From assembly GCA_905250025.1 (NCBI GenBank), contig CAJNOJ010000208.1, forward strand, positions 1 to 64,000: 64,000 nucleotides of DNA, written 5' to 3'. A program made the position numbers and the translations under genes. The notes below the pieces were generated by a model. It worked only from the letters and a program-made list of their open reading frames with translations, made no database searches and was not told the origin of the DNA. Positions within the stretch are counted from its first letter, which is position 1. Each line of letters starts with the position of its first letter. This document shows, in pieces, positions 10,231 to 21,221 of the stretch. This DNA comes from Adineta ricciae (taxonomy: Eukaryota; Rotifera; Eurotatoria; Adinetida; Adinetidae).

Positions 10231-11952
10231 ATGTCGTCGTACTATTATATTTCATCCAATCCGATTCCATATGCAATTCTTTGTTGTTTATCTTCGTTAC
10301 AAATTCAAAAATTACGATTTGGTCTGAATTTTCTCGAACTTCCATCGAGAGATCCAAGTAGAAGCAAAGCAAAATTTATTCGCTTGATAATCTATCAGAA
10401 CTCGGACAAAAGTTTGATTATCTGTCGTAACTTATGTCGTCACGCAGGAGGAAACTTTATTCATGACATCGAAGACTCGCCAGAAATCGTTCGGTGTGCT
10501 TTTCATGGATGGAAGCTCAATGTTCAAACATTAGAATATACTCATCCGGCCGATTGCCTCAAGCAAAAGCGGTTAGAGATTGATCAAACCAATGAAAATG
10601 AATGGTTGATCTTAGAACCAGCATTGTACGATCCATGGATGATCGATGCGAAAGAAAAACAAGTTTTACATCCTGATGAATTAACCATTACCTTTATTAG
10701 TCACGCTTGTATAGAAATTCAAGCTGGTCCAACCCGATTGTTCATTGATCCATGGTTAATCGGTCCAGCTTATGATCGAAGTTGGTGGTTGTTACATGAT
10801 ATCGATGCGAATTCTTTGGAAAGGATCGCCAATGCTGATGGAATTTTCATCTCGAAATCCACTCCGGACCATTTCAATCGATGTACTCTACGACGTATTG
10901 TGCAACTCAATGCGTGTATTCATGTTTATGCTCCGGAAATGTTGATTAATTCGCTTGAACAATTAGGATTTGTTAATACACATTGCATTCGATTAGGTAT
11001 TTGGGAAGAAATGCCGACGAGTGAATGTCGTATGATGATTTTACCTGATCATAAACATCCATATGATGACTGGACATTCCTGTTCGAATATAAAGGCTAT
11101 CGAATATTGAATTTAGTCGATTGTTCAAGTCCGAATGGAGATTTTCTTCCCTATGGTGTTGATATTTTACTGACAAATTTTACTTCGAATAAAAATGCTT
11201 ATCCATCATGTTTTATGGATCAATTTAACGAGAAGAAGGTATTGCAATTGGCGAAGAACAAAGATGAAAAGTTTATCAAAAGTATCATCAGATTTATTCA
11301 ATTGAGTAGTCCAACTGTCTGGATTCCAGTTGGTGGTTACTTTCTCGAAGCGGACGAACAAATCCGACGTTTAAATTGGAAAAATGATCCGATGGATGTT
11401 GCTGAGCAACTTCGAGCACGATTCCGATATTTAAAAACATGGTGTCCTTTTCCGAATGGAAAATATGATGTCGGAAGTAGTATTGGAGATTCGCCAAAGA
11501 GATCTATGGATGATTACTTAGCCAAATCGACGGATTTTCAGCACTATAATGATCGATTCGAGCGAATTTTGAATAATCCATCTTTAGAAACAATGAAAGG
11601 CGTTGAAGAATATTTCAAATGGACGTTATTCAATAACTATGATCTTATTCTTCACATAATCGAAGTTAAGGATGACTTTTCTGATATAATTCAGGAATAT
11701 TATATTGATTTTCTCAATTCATCTCCGTTATTTCCTCCATCTCGTCCAATAGATCGTCCTTACTTACGTATTCGTATCCATGCATCAGTTATTCGTCATG
11801 TATTTTTTCACGGTTTATCATGGAATTATGTCTTCAATAGTTTCAGTGGAAGATATCTCGCCCAACCAGATGTATATCATCGAAAGTTCTGGAATCATTT
11901 CAAATACAATCTCCCAAGCACTCCTCCTCGATTCGACGAATCGTCTGAATAA
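10231..11952 (+). CDS. CMAH: CMP-N-acetylneuraminate hydroxylase (CMAH)-like Rieske / metallo-beta-lactamase-fold protein
   Basis: Single exon, 573 aa, close to the vertebrate CMAH length. The N-terminal Rieske [2Fe-2S] centre is intact: CRHAGGNF (C69, H71) and VRCAFHGWKL (C89, H92). The second domain is recognisably CMAH (IDPWLIGPA, SWWLLHDID, ILNLVDCSSPNGDFLP, RFWNHF-type C terminus). CMAH hydroxylates CMP-Neu5Ac to CMP-Neu5Gc using cytochrome b5. The metal-binding HxHxDH of the lactamase-like domain reads K-S-T-P-D-H here (209-214), so two histidines are missing while Asp and the last His remain. Either the chemistry has changed or the domain is structural. Whether this animal makes sialic acid is unknown from the window. 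Confidence 0.85.
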   Translation: MSSYYYISSNPIPYAILCCLSSLQIQKLRFGLNFLELPSRDPSRSKAKFIRLIIYQNSDKSLIICRNLCRHAGGNFIHDIEDSPEIVRCAFHGWKLNVQTLEYTHPADCLKQKRLEIDQTNENEWLILEPALYDPWMIDAKEKQVLHPDELTITFISHACIEIQAGPTRLFIDPWLIGPAYDRSWWLLHDIDANSLERIANADGIFISKSTPDHFNRCTLRRIVQLNACIHVYAPEMLINSLEQLGFVNTHCIRLGIWEEMPTSECRMMILPDHKHPYDDWTFLFEYKGYRILNLVDCSSPNGDFLPYGVDILLTNFTSNKNAYPSCFMDQFNEKKVLQLAKNKDEKFIKSIIRFIQLSSPTVWIPVGGYFLEADEQIRRLNWKNDPMDVAEQLRARFRYLKTWCPFPNGKYDVGSSIGDSPKRSMDDYLAKSTDFQHYNDRFERILNNPSLETMKGVEEYFKWTLFNNYDLILHIIEVKDDFSDIIQEYYIDFLNSSPLFPPSRPIDRPYLRIRIHASVIRHVFFHGLSWNYVFNSFSGRYLAQPDVYHRKFWNHFKYNLPSTPPRFDESSE

Positions 11953-12098
11953 TTATGATAAACTCTTATTGTTTTATTAGTTTTTTTGTTCGTAAAAGAA
12001 AAATCGAGAATGATATTGTCGTGTTTATTATGTAGAATAATAAATTATGGTTCAGGATGTGGTACACTCAGATTCCACCGACGATGAGGATAGGAATT

Positions 12099-12644
12099 TT
12101 AGTGACCACCTGGTACCCAATCTCTTGGATGTTGAACAACAGATGATGATGCAGCTTCTGTTTCCATTTCATTCATCGTTGTCTTTCGTTTCGTTGGTCT
12201 ACTTGGCGTATGCCCATAATACCCCGGTCCGCGGTAATGATCCTGGTATGTTGTAATAGGTGCATTTGAACTTGACGATCGTCTGGCTGTGTATGGACGT
12301 TCTTCAACATAGGATGGATACTGAACATACTGAGTAGCATTAACGCTAGCATTAGCAGATGCGATGCATTCAGGGCATGAACTACTCGAGGTATTTTGAC
12401 TCGAAGTATAATACGTAGGATAATATTGTTGTTGTCTGAGTGCTCCAATATCATTTCGAAGGGCACTTAGCTCACGGCGAATAGCAGCAGTTTCAGATAG
12501 TAGCGAATTATTTGGACAATAGTGGCCGCAATATGACACTTGATACGGATTGTAATATGATACCGTAGCCGTACATGGACGTCGATGAATGCATTGATCT
12601 ACAGGTTCGGTGATGTCAATTTGAAATCGTTCTGGTAATTCCAT
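12099..12644 (-). CDS. Hypothetical protein with short coiled coil, Tyr/Ser-rich
   Basis: Single exon, 181 aa, ATG at 12644. A Cys-containing N terminus (VDQCIHRRPC, SYCGHYCPNN) is followed by a predicted coiled coil, ETAAIRRELSALRNDIGALR (about residues 51-70). The rest is Tyr/Ser-rich and probably disordered, with a basic SRPTKRKTT near the C terminus that could be a nuclear signal. The family was not recognised. Codon use resembles the neighbouring genes and the frame is long for this AT-rich DNA, so it is probably real. Confidence 0.55.
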   Translation of the reverse strand: MELPERFQIDITEPVDQCIHRRPCTATVSYYNPYQVSYCGHYCPNNSLLSETAAIRRELSALRNDIGALRQQQYYPTYYTSSQNTSSSSCPECIASANASVNATQYVQYPSYVEERPYTARRSSSSNAPITTYQDHYRGPGYYGHTPSRPTKRKTTMNEMETEAASSSVVQHPRDWVPGGH

Positions 12645-13228
12645 GAGATTGTTTAAAATCAGTTCTCGCCACTGACTGGTAGTGGAATAGAAATGCGTGT
12701 TTTATTTTTCTTTTGACAATACTCGAACGTTTGATTTTGGCTTTGTTCTGAAACACTACCAAGGCAACGAGAGAAAGAGAATGTGTATTTCGTTGATGTG
12801 TTCTCTTTCTTACTTTGTAGTCGTAACGCGATGCATTTTGTAAATACATTTTATTTTGAGTTAACGACAACAAGAAAGCAAAGATGTTGACAGACGATAG
12901 AAAGAAAAGGAATGTATGAAAATGATCGATTATCAAAACAATTTGTCAATTCTGTTCTGGTGGTGACATTCCATTGACGACAAATAAAAAGAAATTTTTT
13001 GAGAATAGATGATGGAGACTTATTATTCGTTATTTTTTTATGTTATAGAACAAAATTGACATTGCAATGATCTATGAAGGGAAAGTGAAATTGAATTCTA
13101 CCTAGATGCTCTTTTTGACATATTCTATTTATTATCATTAAAAAGAATGAAAAGAAAAAAGATAACGCGTCGATGTAATGTTATCTCACTTATGCTCGAG
13201 CATTTAGACGAAGAAAAAAGTATAAGAT
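12645..13228. other. Intergenic between divergent genes
   Basis: AT-rich, no supported gene; it presumably contains two promoters. An open frame at 12616-12936 (-) has no domain resemblance and overlaps the 5' end of the previous gene. Confidence 0.45.
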
Positions 13229-14146
13229 ATGGTTGTTCCAAAATTGAAATTCATTCGAACACTTTGGGGCGCTGAAGCTCAATTTTCAACAGACATCAAC
13301 GTTCTTCTCGCTGAAATTCATCGTTTAGGTTACGCAGGCGTCGAAGTGACTCTAAGCGATATTCATCGTATTTCAGCTAATGATCCCGATGCTTTTCACC
13401 GCGCATTAAAAACTCATCAACTAGACTTAGTTGGATTAGCGCAGACAAACTATCCAACTTATAAAGATGGTACTTGGGAAGATTTACCAATCGATCAACA
13501 TATCACGAATCTTGATATTCATCTGAAGGAGTTTCTGCCGTACAATCCTATACATATAAATATTCAAGGAGGTCAGGATTCCTGGTCTCGCGAAGAGAAT
13601 GAAGAATTCATTGAGAAAGCATTGGAAGTGCAAGCAAAATATCCACAATTGACAGCATCGCACGAAGTAATTATTACACATCTTTCGATCATTTCTTATA
13701 TGAACTTTTAGACACATCGAACGCGTGTACTCTACAACCCATTCATCACTGCACATCTTATCAAACGTTTCCCTAATCTACGTATCACAGCAGATTATTC
13801 ACATTTTGTGCTTGTCTGTGAACGTTTATTAAATCACGCAACTGATGATGAACGTTTTCGATTGTTTGCTTCGCGTGTGGATCATCTACACGCTCGTGTC
13901 GGTACTGCTGAACATCCCCAAATCAGTAATCCTCGGGAATCTCCGATTGAATGCGAACAGATGCAACGCTGGTGGGAGATGATATGGGATGCGCAAAAAG
14001 ACCGCGAGTGGATTACTTTAGTGCCTGAGTACGGACCAGCACCATATGCAATGACGGCTGATATTGATGTTTGGGCTTTGACTAATCAGGAAATGGAACG
14101 CCAAAAGAAAAACTACTATGAATGGGCAAGCAAAAACCAAAAATAA
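13229..14146 (+). CDS. Xylose-isomerase-like TIM-barrel protein (sugar phosphate isomerase/epimerase)
   Basis: Two exons (13229-13666, 13712-14146) with a 45-bp intron give 290 aa. The first strand-helix unit, INVLLAEIHRLGYAGVEV, is typical of the AP endonuclease 2 / xylose isomerase-like superfamily. Likely metal ligands follow in order: Glu in ASHETHRTR (created by the splice), Asp and His in ITADYSHFV, His in DHLHARVG, and Glu in LVPEYGP. Members isomerise or epimerise sugars or sugar acids. The substrate cannot be named. No signal peptide, so probably cytosolic. Confidence 0.8.
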
Positions 14147-14406
14147 CATTCAAAACCAGACATACTCCTTTCCTATTGATTAAATAACATATAATCCTAA
14201 TCTGAAGTATACATTAATTTAATGAAAAAATAAATTTTTATGACTTAAAGGCAGTTTTGCTGATAAAAGAATATCTAAATATAATAATATGATCACTGTA
14301 CTCTTCATTCATTTGCATAGCCATGAGAAATCTTTTTATGGATTGAGAATCTAAAGAAACACACGTGATTCACTTTTTTCTCACTTGTGATTGAGCGAGG
14401 TACAGT

Positions 14407-15372
14407 ATGTCGTCAACTACGGAATTAGTACGGTCTCTCACTATCTATGTTGGTATACCAATATTCACCATTGGAACAGTAGGAAATCTACTGAACGTAC
14501 GCTGTCTATGGCGAACTCGTCGCAATCCCTGTGCTTTTATATTCATATGTTTATCACTAATCAATTGTCTGGTTTTATTCTATGGTTTATTCACGCGAAT
14601 CTTAGGTGTAGGTTTCAATCTCGATTGGGCAACGAGCAACTTAATTTGGTGTAAATGTCGTGCGGCATTTAGTCAAGCAGTCTTTTTCATGTCGTTAACA
14701 TGTGTTTGTTTGGCAAGCATCGATCGATACTTTGCAAGTTGTCGAGAAGAAAAATATCGTCGTTTAAGTCGGTTATCTTATGCAATATGTGCTGTCCTGT
14801 TGACGTGTGTATTCTGGGTGCTGCATTCAATTCCGGATTTGATCTATGGGACTATAGCACGAAACGCAGTGACAGGAGTAATGACCTGTACAAGTTCTGC
14901 GCCTAAGTATTTTACAAACTATCAAATATACGTTTCACTACCCATGTATCTTGGTGTGTTTCCCGCCCTGATTTTAATCGCGTCAGGTTTATTGACATAT
15001 AGAAATACGAGACAATTACAAGCTGAACGTCAACGTGGAGTGATACAGAAACAACTGACGAAAATGATGCTTATGCAGATACCAATCATACTTGTTTCAA
15101 CTGTACCATATATTGTGTTTACGGAATATTCCATCTTTTCGGCAACAACAGCGAAGTCTACGGCACAACGAGCGACTGAGAGTATAATTAGTAATTCGAT
15201 TACACTGATGTTTTACTTATCATTCGCCGCGTCGTTTTTCGTCTTTTTCGTATCGTCGAATTCATTTCGACATGAAGCGAAATTATTTATCCTTTGCCGA
15301 AAGCGAGGGTCTGATGGAAATACTCAAGTACAACCTTTCTCGACAGTTGCTCTGAAAAATACCATTGTATAA
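14407..15372 (+). CDS. Class A (rhodopsin-like) G-protein-coupled receptor, orphan
   Basis: Single exon, 321 aa, with seven hydrophobic segments. TM1 contains GTVGNLLN, the conserved Asn. The end of TM3 reads LASIDRYFAS, an intact DRY-type motif near residue 105. Extracellular cysteines near TM3 (WCKCRAAF) and in loop 2 (VMTCTSS) can form the usual disulphide. TM7 (ITLMFYLSFAASFFVFFVSS) lacks a clear NPxxY. The layout is like invertebrate peptide receptors of the FMRFamide-receptor type. The ligand is unknown. Confidence 0.82.
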   Translation: MSSTTELVRSLTIYVGIPIFTIGTVGNLLNVRCLWRTRRNPCAFIFICLSLINCLVLFYGLFTRILGVGFNLDWATSNLIWCKCRAAFSQAVFFMSLTCVCLASIDRYFASCREEKYRRLSRLSYAICAVLLTCVFWVLHSIPDLIYGTIARNAVTGVMTCTSSAPKYFTNYQIYVSLPMYLGVFPALILIASGLLTYRNTRQLQAERQRGVIQKQLTKMMLMQIPIILVSTVPYIVFTEYSIFSATTAKSTAQRATESIISNSITLMFYLSFAASFFVFFVSSNSFRHEAKLFILCRKRGSDGNTQVQPFSTVALKNTIV

Positions 15373-16086
15373 GATGATTGCAGACAAATGCGCTCACAGG
15401 ACAAAGGATTACATTTTGATTCACTTCTGTAGTTTTGTTTGTGAGAAAAAATTACCTGGCGAAGAACTTGAAAGTAATTGTTCGGGATTTCTTTATTGAC
15501 ATGCCGAATTTCGTGACAAAAGTGAAGCAAGTTAATGAATGTTCTGAAAATCGGTTTGTTTTGTTATTGCAGCGAGATAAAAGAAAAATTTGCAAAACTC
15601 CATTCGGTGACGTAAGAACAGCACACACAAGCAATTGCTGATTATATATGAAAGAGTGCAGCGTACAAGTTATGACAGATTTATTGAAACAAATGTATTC
15701 CACGTGATCAATTCACTGCTCTAGACTTTTGATGTTTTTCTGTCGGATGAAGAAGTATTTTAAGAACACTTTTCTTTCTGTGTCGTAAACTGATAAAGTA
15801 GTTCACAATCAAAACAATGAAGCGAATATTTGCCTATTCTTTCAAAAATAAAAACAAATTGTGTGTGGGCTATTTCAAAGCAGTTATTATCCAACAAACT
15901 TTTGGGTGTTGTTTCTCTATTTATATACTACAGCTTTATGCTTATTTTTTCAGTTTCTCATTCTTTCGTCTCAAGTCTGAAACAGTCTATAGAAAAACAA
16001 ATGCATATATTTCCAGCACAATAGACGAAAGGCATTTCATTCTTGTCTAAACAATAGTGACTTCTTATTTGTACCGCTTTTCAAAA
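15373..16086. other. Intergenic
   Basis: No supported gene. Several small frames on both strands look random. It should contain the 3' UTR of the GPCR and the promoter of mucin-like copy B. Confidence 0.45.
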
Positions 16087-17031
16087 ATGTCCGCAATCGG
16101 AGAAGGAGGTATGGTAGGTTTTTTACCAACTCACATCTATCTTGTCTTTCGGCGTGTCAATATGTATCGCAATTGGATTTTATCTAGGGATCTCGTCGCG
16201 CAGCACGACAAATGCGAATGGATATGAGAGAACTTCGTGTTATTGAATCGAAACGATCACATGCGACGTATGCTCTATCTTTTTTCATATCACAGCAATC
16301 ATAACTATGCATTTGTGAATTAGATTTTGGACAAGAAACCGACGTTTTATTGCACTGGCTATTGCTGGCGCTTGCGTGGCTGGTATGTTGATTGCTGTTG
16401 GTGCTCTAATTCCAACGATGGTCAAGAAAGATTCCGAAGGTAAAGATGTATGAGAAGATGAGAAAAGCAAAGCTAAAGTGAATTCTTTTGTGATTTAGCC
16501 ACAGATACTACTTTAGCAGCAAGTATGACCACAACTACGGGAGGAAAAGGAACAAAATCATCATGGACAACGTCAACAACAATGCAAACCAAGATCACCA
16601 GATCCATCACCACAAGTAGTACTAGCGGCGGCGGTAGTAGCAGCAGCACGACAAGATCAAGAACAACAACAGTGCGAACTAGAACTACCAGAACTACTAC
16701 TACCAGCAGGAGCAGCGCGAGTACGAGTAGTACCACCGACAGCAGCAGCAGCAGCACGACAACAACAACAACGATGCGAAGCAAAGTCACCAGATCTACC
16801 ACCATACGTAGTACTAGCAGCACAAGTGGTAGTACAACTACAACACCTCCAACGACGACTACAACGCCACCAACAACGCCGACGACATCTTCGACTACAT
16901 CATACCAGTGCTGTCCAAGTAACCGTGCTTGTTGTAGAAGTACTCAGTCAACGTTTTATACAAAAGGTGGAACAACTACCACAACTACTGTACGTTCCAC
17001 AAAAGGCCTCACCAAACCTCCAAAAGGTTAA
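16087..17031 (+). CDS. Ser/Thr-rich mucin-like single-pass membrane protein, copy B
   Basis: Four exons (16087-16113, 16188-16267, 16324-16439, 16499-17031) give 251 aa. The last three exons match copy A (6231-7101) nearly perfectly: basic segment RAARQMRMDMREL, one membrane span, Thr/Ser/Arg ectodomain, and YQCCPSNRACC. The first exon encodes only nine residues (MSAIGEGGM). It is joined through a 74-bp intron ending in TTTTATCTAG, so the N terminus differs from copy A. Without that intron there is a TAG in frame just upstream, which supports the spliced model. The Gly run is shorter (three) and a Ser run longer than in copy A. Function is unrecognised. Confidence 0.7.
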
Positions 17032-17032
17032 T
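16197..17032 (+). repeat. 836-bp duplicated segment, copy B (partner 6230-7065, inverted)
   Basis: Same length as its partner although internal low-complexity runs differ. Both introns are identical to those of copy A. The boundaries are abrupt, and the downstream one falls one base after the stop codon. Confidence 0.85.
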
Positions 17033-17519
17033 ATACGATTTGACGAAAGATTTATCAACAGTAAACCAACTGTCGAACAACGACACTAGCTAGTATATTT
17101 TTCTAGTGAAAGAACAAAACACATTTGGATGAATTGGGTAAATCTGTTTCACGAAATTTTTCTTGTAGAATGCATTTAACTGTTTAAATCTCGATATCAT
17201 GTAGAAATTTCTTGTCTAATAAAATAAATAATAAATCGATGGGTTCTCTGTCTTAGAGAAGATACGTACTTATATGCTGTTATAAAAAGTTCACGAAAAC
17301 GTGACGTAACGAATCACTAGGATTAAATTTAACATCGATTGTTGTGATGTTCTTAAAACAAGCCGTCTGAATCAAAGAACAAATGTATTTTAAGTTTAAA
17401 CTTATTCACGAATAAAATTCAAATGTTTCTTTCATTCTACTTAACGTAAAGTAAAGAGAAAAAAGAGAATTTGTTTCGGTTTAGCCGCGTGATGCAAAAT
17501 ACGTCACCGATTCAATAAA
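17032..17519. other. Intergenic
   Basis: Nothing beyond AT-rich spacer is visible. Sequence after 17032 has no similarity to the DNA next to copy A. Confidence 0.45.
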
Positions 17520-18856
17520 ATGCGTCGAACTTTTTTCATTACTATTATTAAAATAAGTATCGCATGCTGTTGCATTGTATATCTACTCAAACTCTTAGCA
17601 AACGATGTTTCCAAACGATCAGCATACATCCGAACGCGTCGACTCACCATTTGGTGTAATGACTATCATATCAGGTACTGAAATAATTCTCATTTCTTCA
17701 TCTGCTTTCGACTTTTTCTAGTCCAATATACGATATTAAACATCAATTGAAGCCATTCAACGTTGAGTTTCTCGACAAAAGTCTATCAGGTGCTTGTCAT
17801 GAGACGAAGACGTGTGCTAAGAATTTGAAAGTCTTACATGTAGGTAATGCCATGATGCCTACGGAAAAAGTCCGACAAGAATTTTACGAAGCTTACAAAA
17901 ATGACGTCGAAATGAATCGAGTGGATATCTTCATGTGTTTTCATCCAGTAGCGATGTGTGAATTATTCATGGCATTTAATCGAACAATAATCGTTCTTGC
18001 TTCTACTCGGTACGAGTTAGGACGTTACAAAAAAGAGGCATGGATGAATTGGAATAAAAACCTTCAAATCATCGCCAAAAATGACCGGTAATTAGTTAGG
18101 AAATTCTCAAATTACGGAGGATATTTGTCTAACTTTAGAAATGTGATATCTGCAAATAATCTCTATGATGCGGAATACATTCGTTATTTTACCGGAATTA
18201 AACCCATTGTTTTACCATCTTTATGCAGTTATACAAATGCATCGTATCAGCCCGATATGCACAAACCAGTTTTAATCGCACCGATACATGGAAAACAATT
18301 TCATATGGAATTTCGATTAAATTTAAGCAACACTTTAGAAAAATTGAAAATCCCCATCAATGTAAGCGACCTACGCGAAGTTTATAAAGATCGCTACGAA
18401 TACTCTCAACTTGTTCAACATCCAGCCATCATTTATGTACCATATCAAGTTTCATTAATGAGTTTATTCGAACAATATCGAATGAATATTCCCCTATTTT
18501 TTCCGTCACTTGATCTTCTTGCCGATTGGCATTTCGCGTATCGTGTTGTTCGCGAACGAACTTGGGGTGGGGTCATCGAAGATCTTCGTAACTCTTCACT
18601 TATATCCGGCGTTTTAGACAAGCACCGTCCTGATCCGAACAATGAATTCGATCGAAATGCGATCTATTACTGGTTAAAATTTTCTGATTACTATCAATGG
18701 CCATATATAACCTATTTCGATTCTGTTGATGATCTCGCTGTGAAACTAAGTCAAACAAACTTGACGGACATTAGTGAAAAAATGAGTTTATATAATGCAC
18801 ATGTAGAAAAAGATTTACATGAAAAATGGCGTGGAATACTTGAGAAAATAAACTAG
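17520..18856 (+). CDS. Type II membrane protein, possibly a glycosyltransferase-like enzyme
   Basis: Three exons (17520-17674, 17722-18087, 18139-18856) with 47- and 51-bp introns give 412 aa. A short basic N terminus and one membrane span (FFITIIKISIACCCIVYLL, residues 5-23) suggest a Golgi or ER type II protein. The body has alternating alpha/beta elements (LKVLHVGNA, VDIFMCFHP, RTIIVLASTRYELGRY, PVLIAPIHGKQ, PAIIYVPYQVSLMSLFEQY, IPLFFPSLDLL) that resemble a GT-B fold. Several NxS/T sites lie in the lumenal part. No diagnostic nucleotide-sugar motif was identified, so the enzyme assignment is a guess. Confidence 0.6.
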
Positions 18857-19064
18857 ATTCTGTGTGTGAATCGAATGTTTTCGATAGATGAATGATTAGC
18901 TTGGATTTACTGTTGGTGTTCTAACATGGAGATTTATAAGTAGATTCTTGGTATTTGACAAACAAATTTCTTATTATTTTTGATAATGATCAATGATTAC
19001 ATGACATGTGTATGTGATTTTATTAGAAAAGAACACTAGGTATAGTTTTTGAAGATCATGCTAG

Positions 19065-19507
19065 TTAGATGCGTTTAACTTTCTTTTTCTTTGTTTCTTG
19101 ACGATTTTTTCGTTGCTTTGTTGCTGCAGCCTTTCTTACATTGAGTTCTTCAAACGCTTTCACTATTCTATAGAATAAACAGTGAAATGAGTAGTTTATC
19201 ATTTGTTCTGATCTCACCGTTGTTGATCAGCTCGTTTAAGTGTGCGAAAGTCATAAATTTCATGAGGTCCTTCCAATTTCCGTGTCTCAGGATGTTTCCA
19301 AAAACAGTCGAAATGATTCCAAGCGGTACTCTTGTAGCCTTCTTCGTCTTGTAACATCAATGCTATCCGCAATTGATTCTGTTCGATCTTTTCATCACAT
19401 CCGTGACACATTGCTCGTGAAGATTTAGCATAATCTGCTTTACTATGATAACCAACACGACGGCTAGCTGATTCTCCTAATTCGTGGTTGGCGAATCTTT
19501 TTAACAT
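19065..19507 (-). CDS. Small stand-alone PARP-type zinc-finger protein
   Basis: Two exons (19218-19507, 19065-19167) with a 50-bp intron give 130 aa. The zf-PARP ligands are visible as CHGC (residues 34-37) and NHFDC, with the conserved aromatic residues between them. Such fingers bind DNA breaks in PARP1 and DNA ligase III. Here the finger is alone, followed only by a very basic tail (KQRKNRQETKKKKVKRI) that looks like a nuclear signal or nucleic-acid-binding extension. A role in DNA-break recognition is plausible inference. Single-finger proteins of this kind are known in other eukaryotes. Confidence 0.78.
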
Positions 19508-20071
19508 TCGTAATAAAGATTGAGAATAACAAATACATAAGTTAGCAAGTTTATCTTTATGTATCTATTACTTTATCTCATTGCACAACAAAATAAAGAT
19601 GTTGTGAAAGATATATGTATGCAAATTTGTTGGCCAAGTGAATATCAAATCATTCAGGTACGTTAAATAACGATTATTGACATTGGCATAGCTCGTTTAA
19701 TCTCAGTTTCATACTATAAGCATGATTAGGATTACTCTTTTGTCAGTCAACTATATCGATATACATCCCTTCAATCACAAAGAACTCACAGCAAGAAGAG
19801 CATCAGGTGCAAAACTTTCATTCATCGATTTTTTTATCGTGTAGAATGCTAGAAACTCATGCGTTCATCTGCAAAATCAATTTTCAAAGTGATCCTCGCC
19901 CAAAAAATGTTTGTTGTCTTTTTAGTTTTATTTGATAATCATATACAATCAAAATACCTCTGCTTCCATGTGTTGAACAACAAAATACTAACAAATATAT
20001 ATATATATATACTTAGTCTCATGTTCGCTTTTGCCTTTGAAACTTAAGAGTGTAATAGAATAATTCACGTT
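19508..20071. other. Intergenic with a (TA)n tract
   Basis: No supported gene. A simple TA repeat of about 17 bp lies near 19995-20011. The remainder is AT-rich spacer. Confidence 0.45.
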
Positions 20072-20620
20072 TCAAAAATAAGTTTTCATTCCTACAAAAC
20101 TCGATAACAAAACAGCAGAAAACAGCACTTCAATTCTGTTTGCTGCAGAGTGAAGTCTGGTAGCGATCGTGTTACACTGCGAGTCTTTAGGATTGATAGC
20201 CGAAATAACTTTGCTATCTTCACTCAATGATAGACTAAGAGAAAAGCCAAATAGGTCGAACGGCATTTTGAAGTCCTTTGGCATGTTGACCTCGCTGAAT
20301 ACAATTAGGTTACTTCTACATATACCAATTCCATCGACTTGTCCTATGATTCGTAATTTGGTTTCATTTGCGACAGCTGAAGTAGTGATTTGATCAAAAA
20401 GACAGCAGCACGCAAGCTTATTACACTTCGTGTCAGTACTCCAAATACCAATCCAATCCGGTGCCGCTGCAGAATCACTTTCAACGACTGCATCTATTCA
20501 ATACAGCAAATGGCATATAAATTCATAATGCATAAATATTCTTTCGTACGTACTTGCTTTTATAACTGTCATCAAAATGCTTGTAGTCGCGAAGATATAC
20601 CAAAGTTTGCTTGTCATCAT
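20072..20620 (-). CDS. Secreted or GPI-anchored small protein, unrecognised
   Basis: Two exons (20554-20620, 20072-20493) with a 60-bp intron starting GTACGT give 162 aa. Exon 1 encodes only a signal peptide (MMTSKLWYIFATTSILMTVIKA). The mature part has a cysteine cluster (CNKLACCCLFDQ), one further Cys pair and a hydrophobic C-terminal stretch (IEVLFSAVLLSSFVGM) that could direct GPI attachment. No family was recognised. The model rests on signal peptide, splice signals and frame continuity. Confidence 0.6.
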
Positions 20621-21221
20621 TCTATAGATGATTTGTAAAAGATGAATAGTAATCAATCAAAATTTTCGTGTGACGAGATGCTTCGATGAATATCTAAATA
20701 TATATAAATACACCTGAGACAAGAAGGTTCTGAGCAACGTCAATGTTACAAAGATTATTCTCACTTTTTATATGTGATATGACGACAAACCTTTAAATAC
20801 AATGAGAAATTCTCTTATCAAAAAATTACTCATGTTTTACACTGTTGATATATGACGCTAGTGGTTGTAGTTTTAACCGAGATGTTCTCGATTGTGCTTC
20901 AAATGTAACAGTAAATGACTCTGAATATGAAGGTTGCTTTTAGTTATACGTATAACACTCATTCGTCCTCCTTTTTTTTTCTTTCTAATCAATGATTCAC
21001 ATGCAAAGAGAAGAGAATATAAAATTGTCGCATTTTTCATCTGATAGCTTGCTGTTAACTTATCCTGCGTCACTCTGGTACTATTGACATACGAACGCAC
21101 ATGAGAATTCTTGTTCACATAGTTCTTTCATAGATCTGATCGACTTTGTCGAATAGATTTATTTAGTTTAAGAAATTTCCACGAAAGAGAATACATTGAG
21201 AGCAATTTGTTTTCGAAGTGA
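20621..21221. other. Intergenic
   Basis: No supported gene. A TATATATAAATA element near 20700 could be the TATA region of the gene to its left. The 81-codon frame at 20873-21118 (-) looks random. Confidence 0.4.

Noticed and set aside
9770..10327. 185-codon frame overlapping the membrane-protein gene
   Set aside because: Shadow frame with Ile/Phe/Ser-biased composition; the 248-aa frame carries the structured membrane segments.
12616..12936. 106-codon frame upstream of the coiled-coil gene
   Set aside because: Overlaps the start of the better-supported gene and shows no domain.
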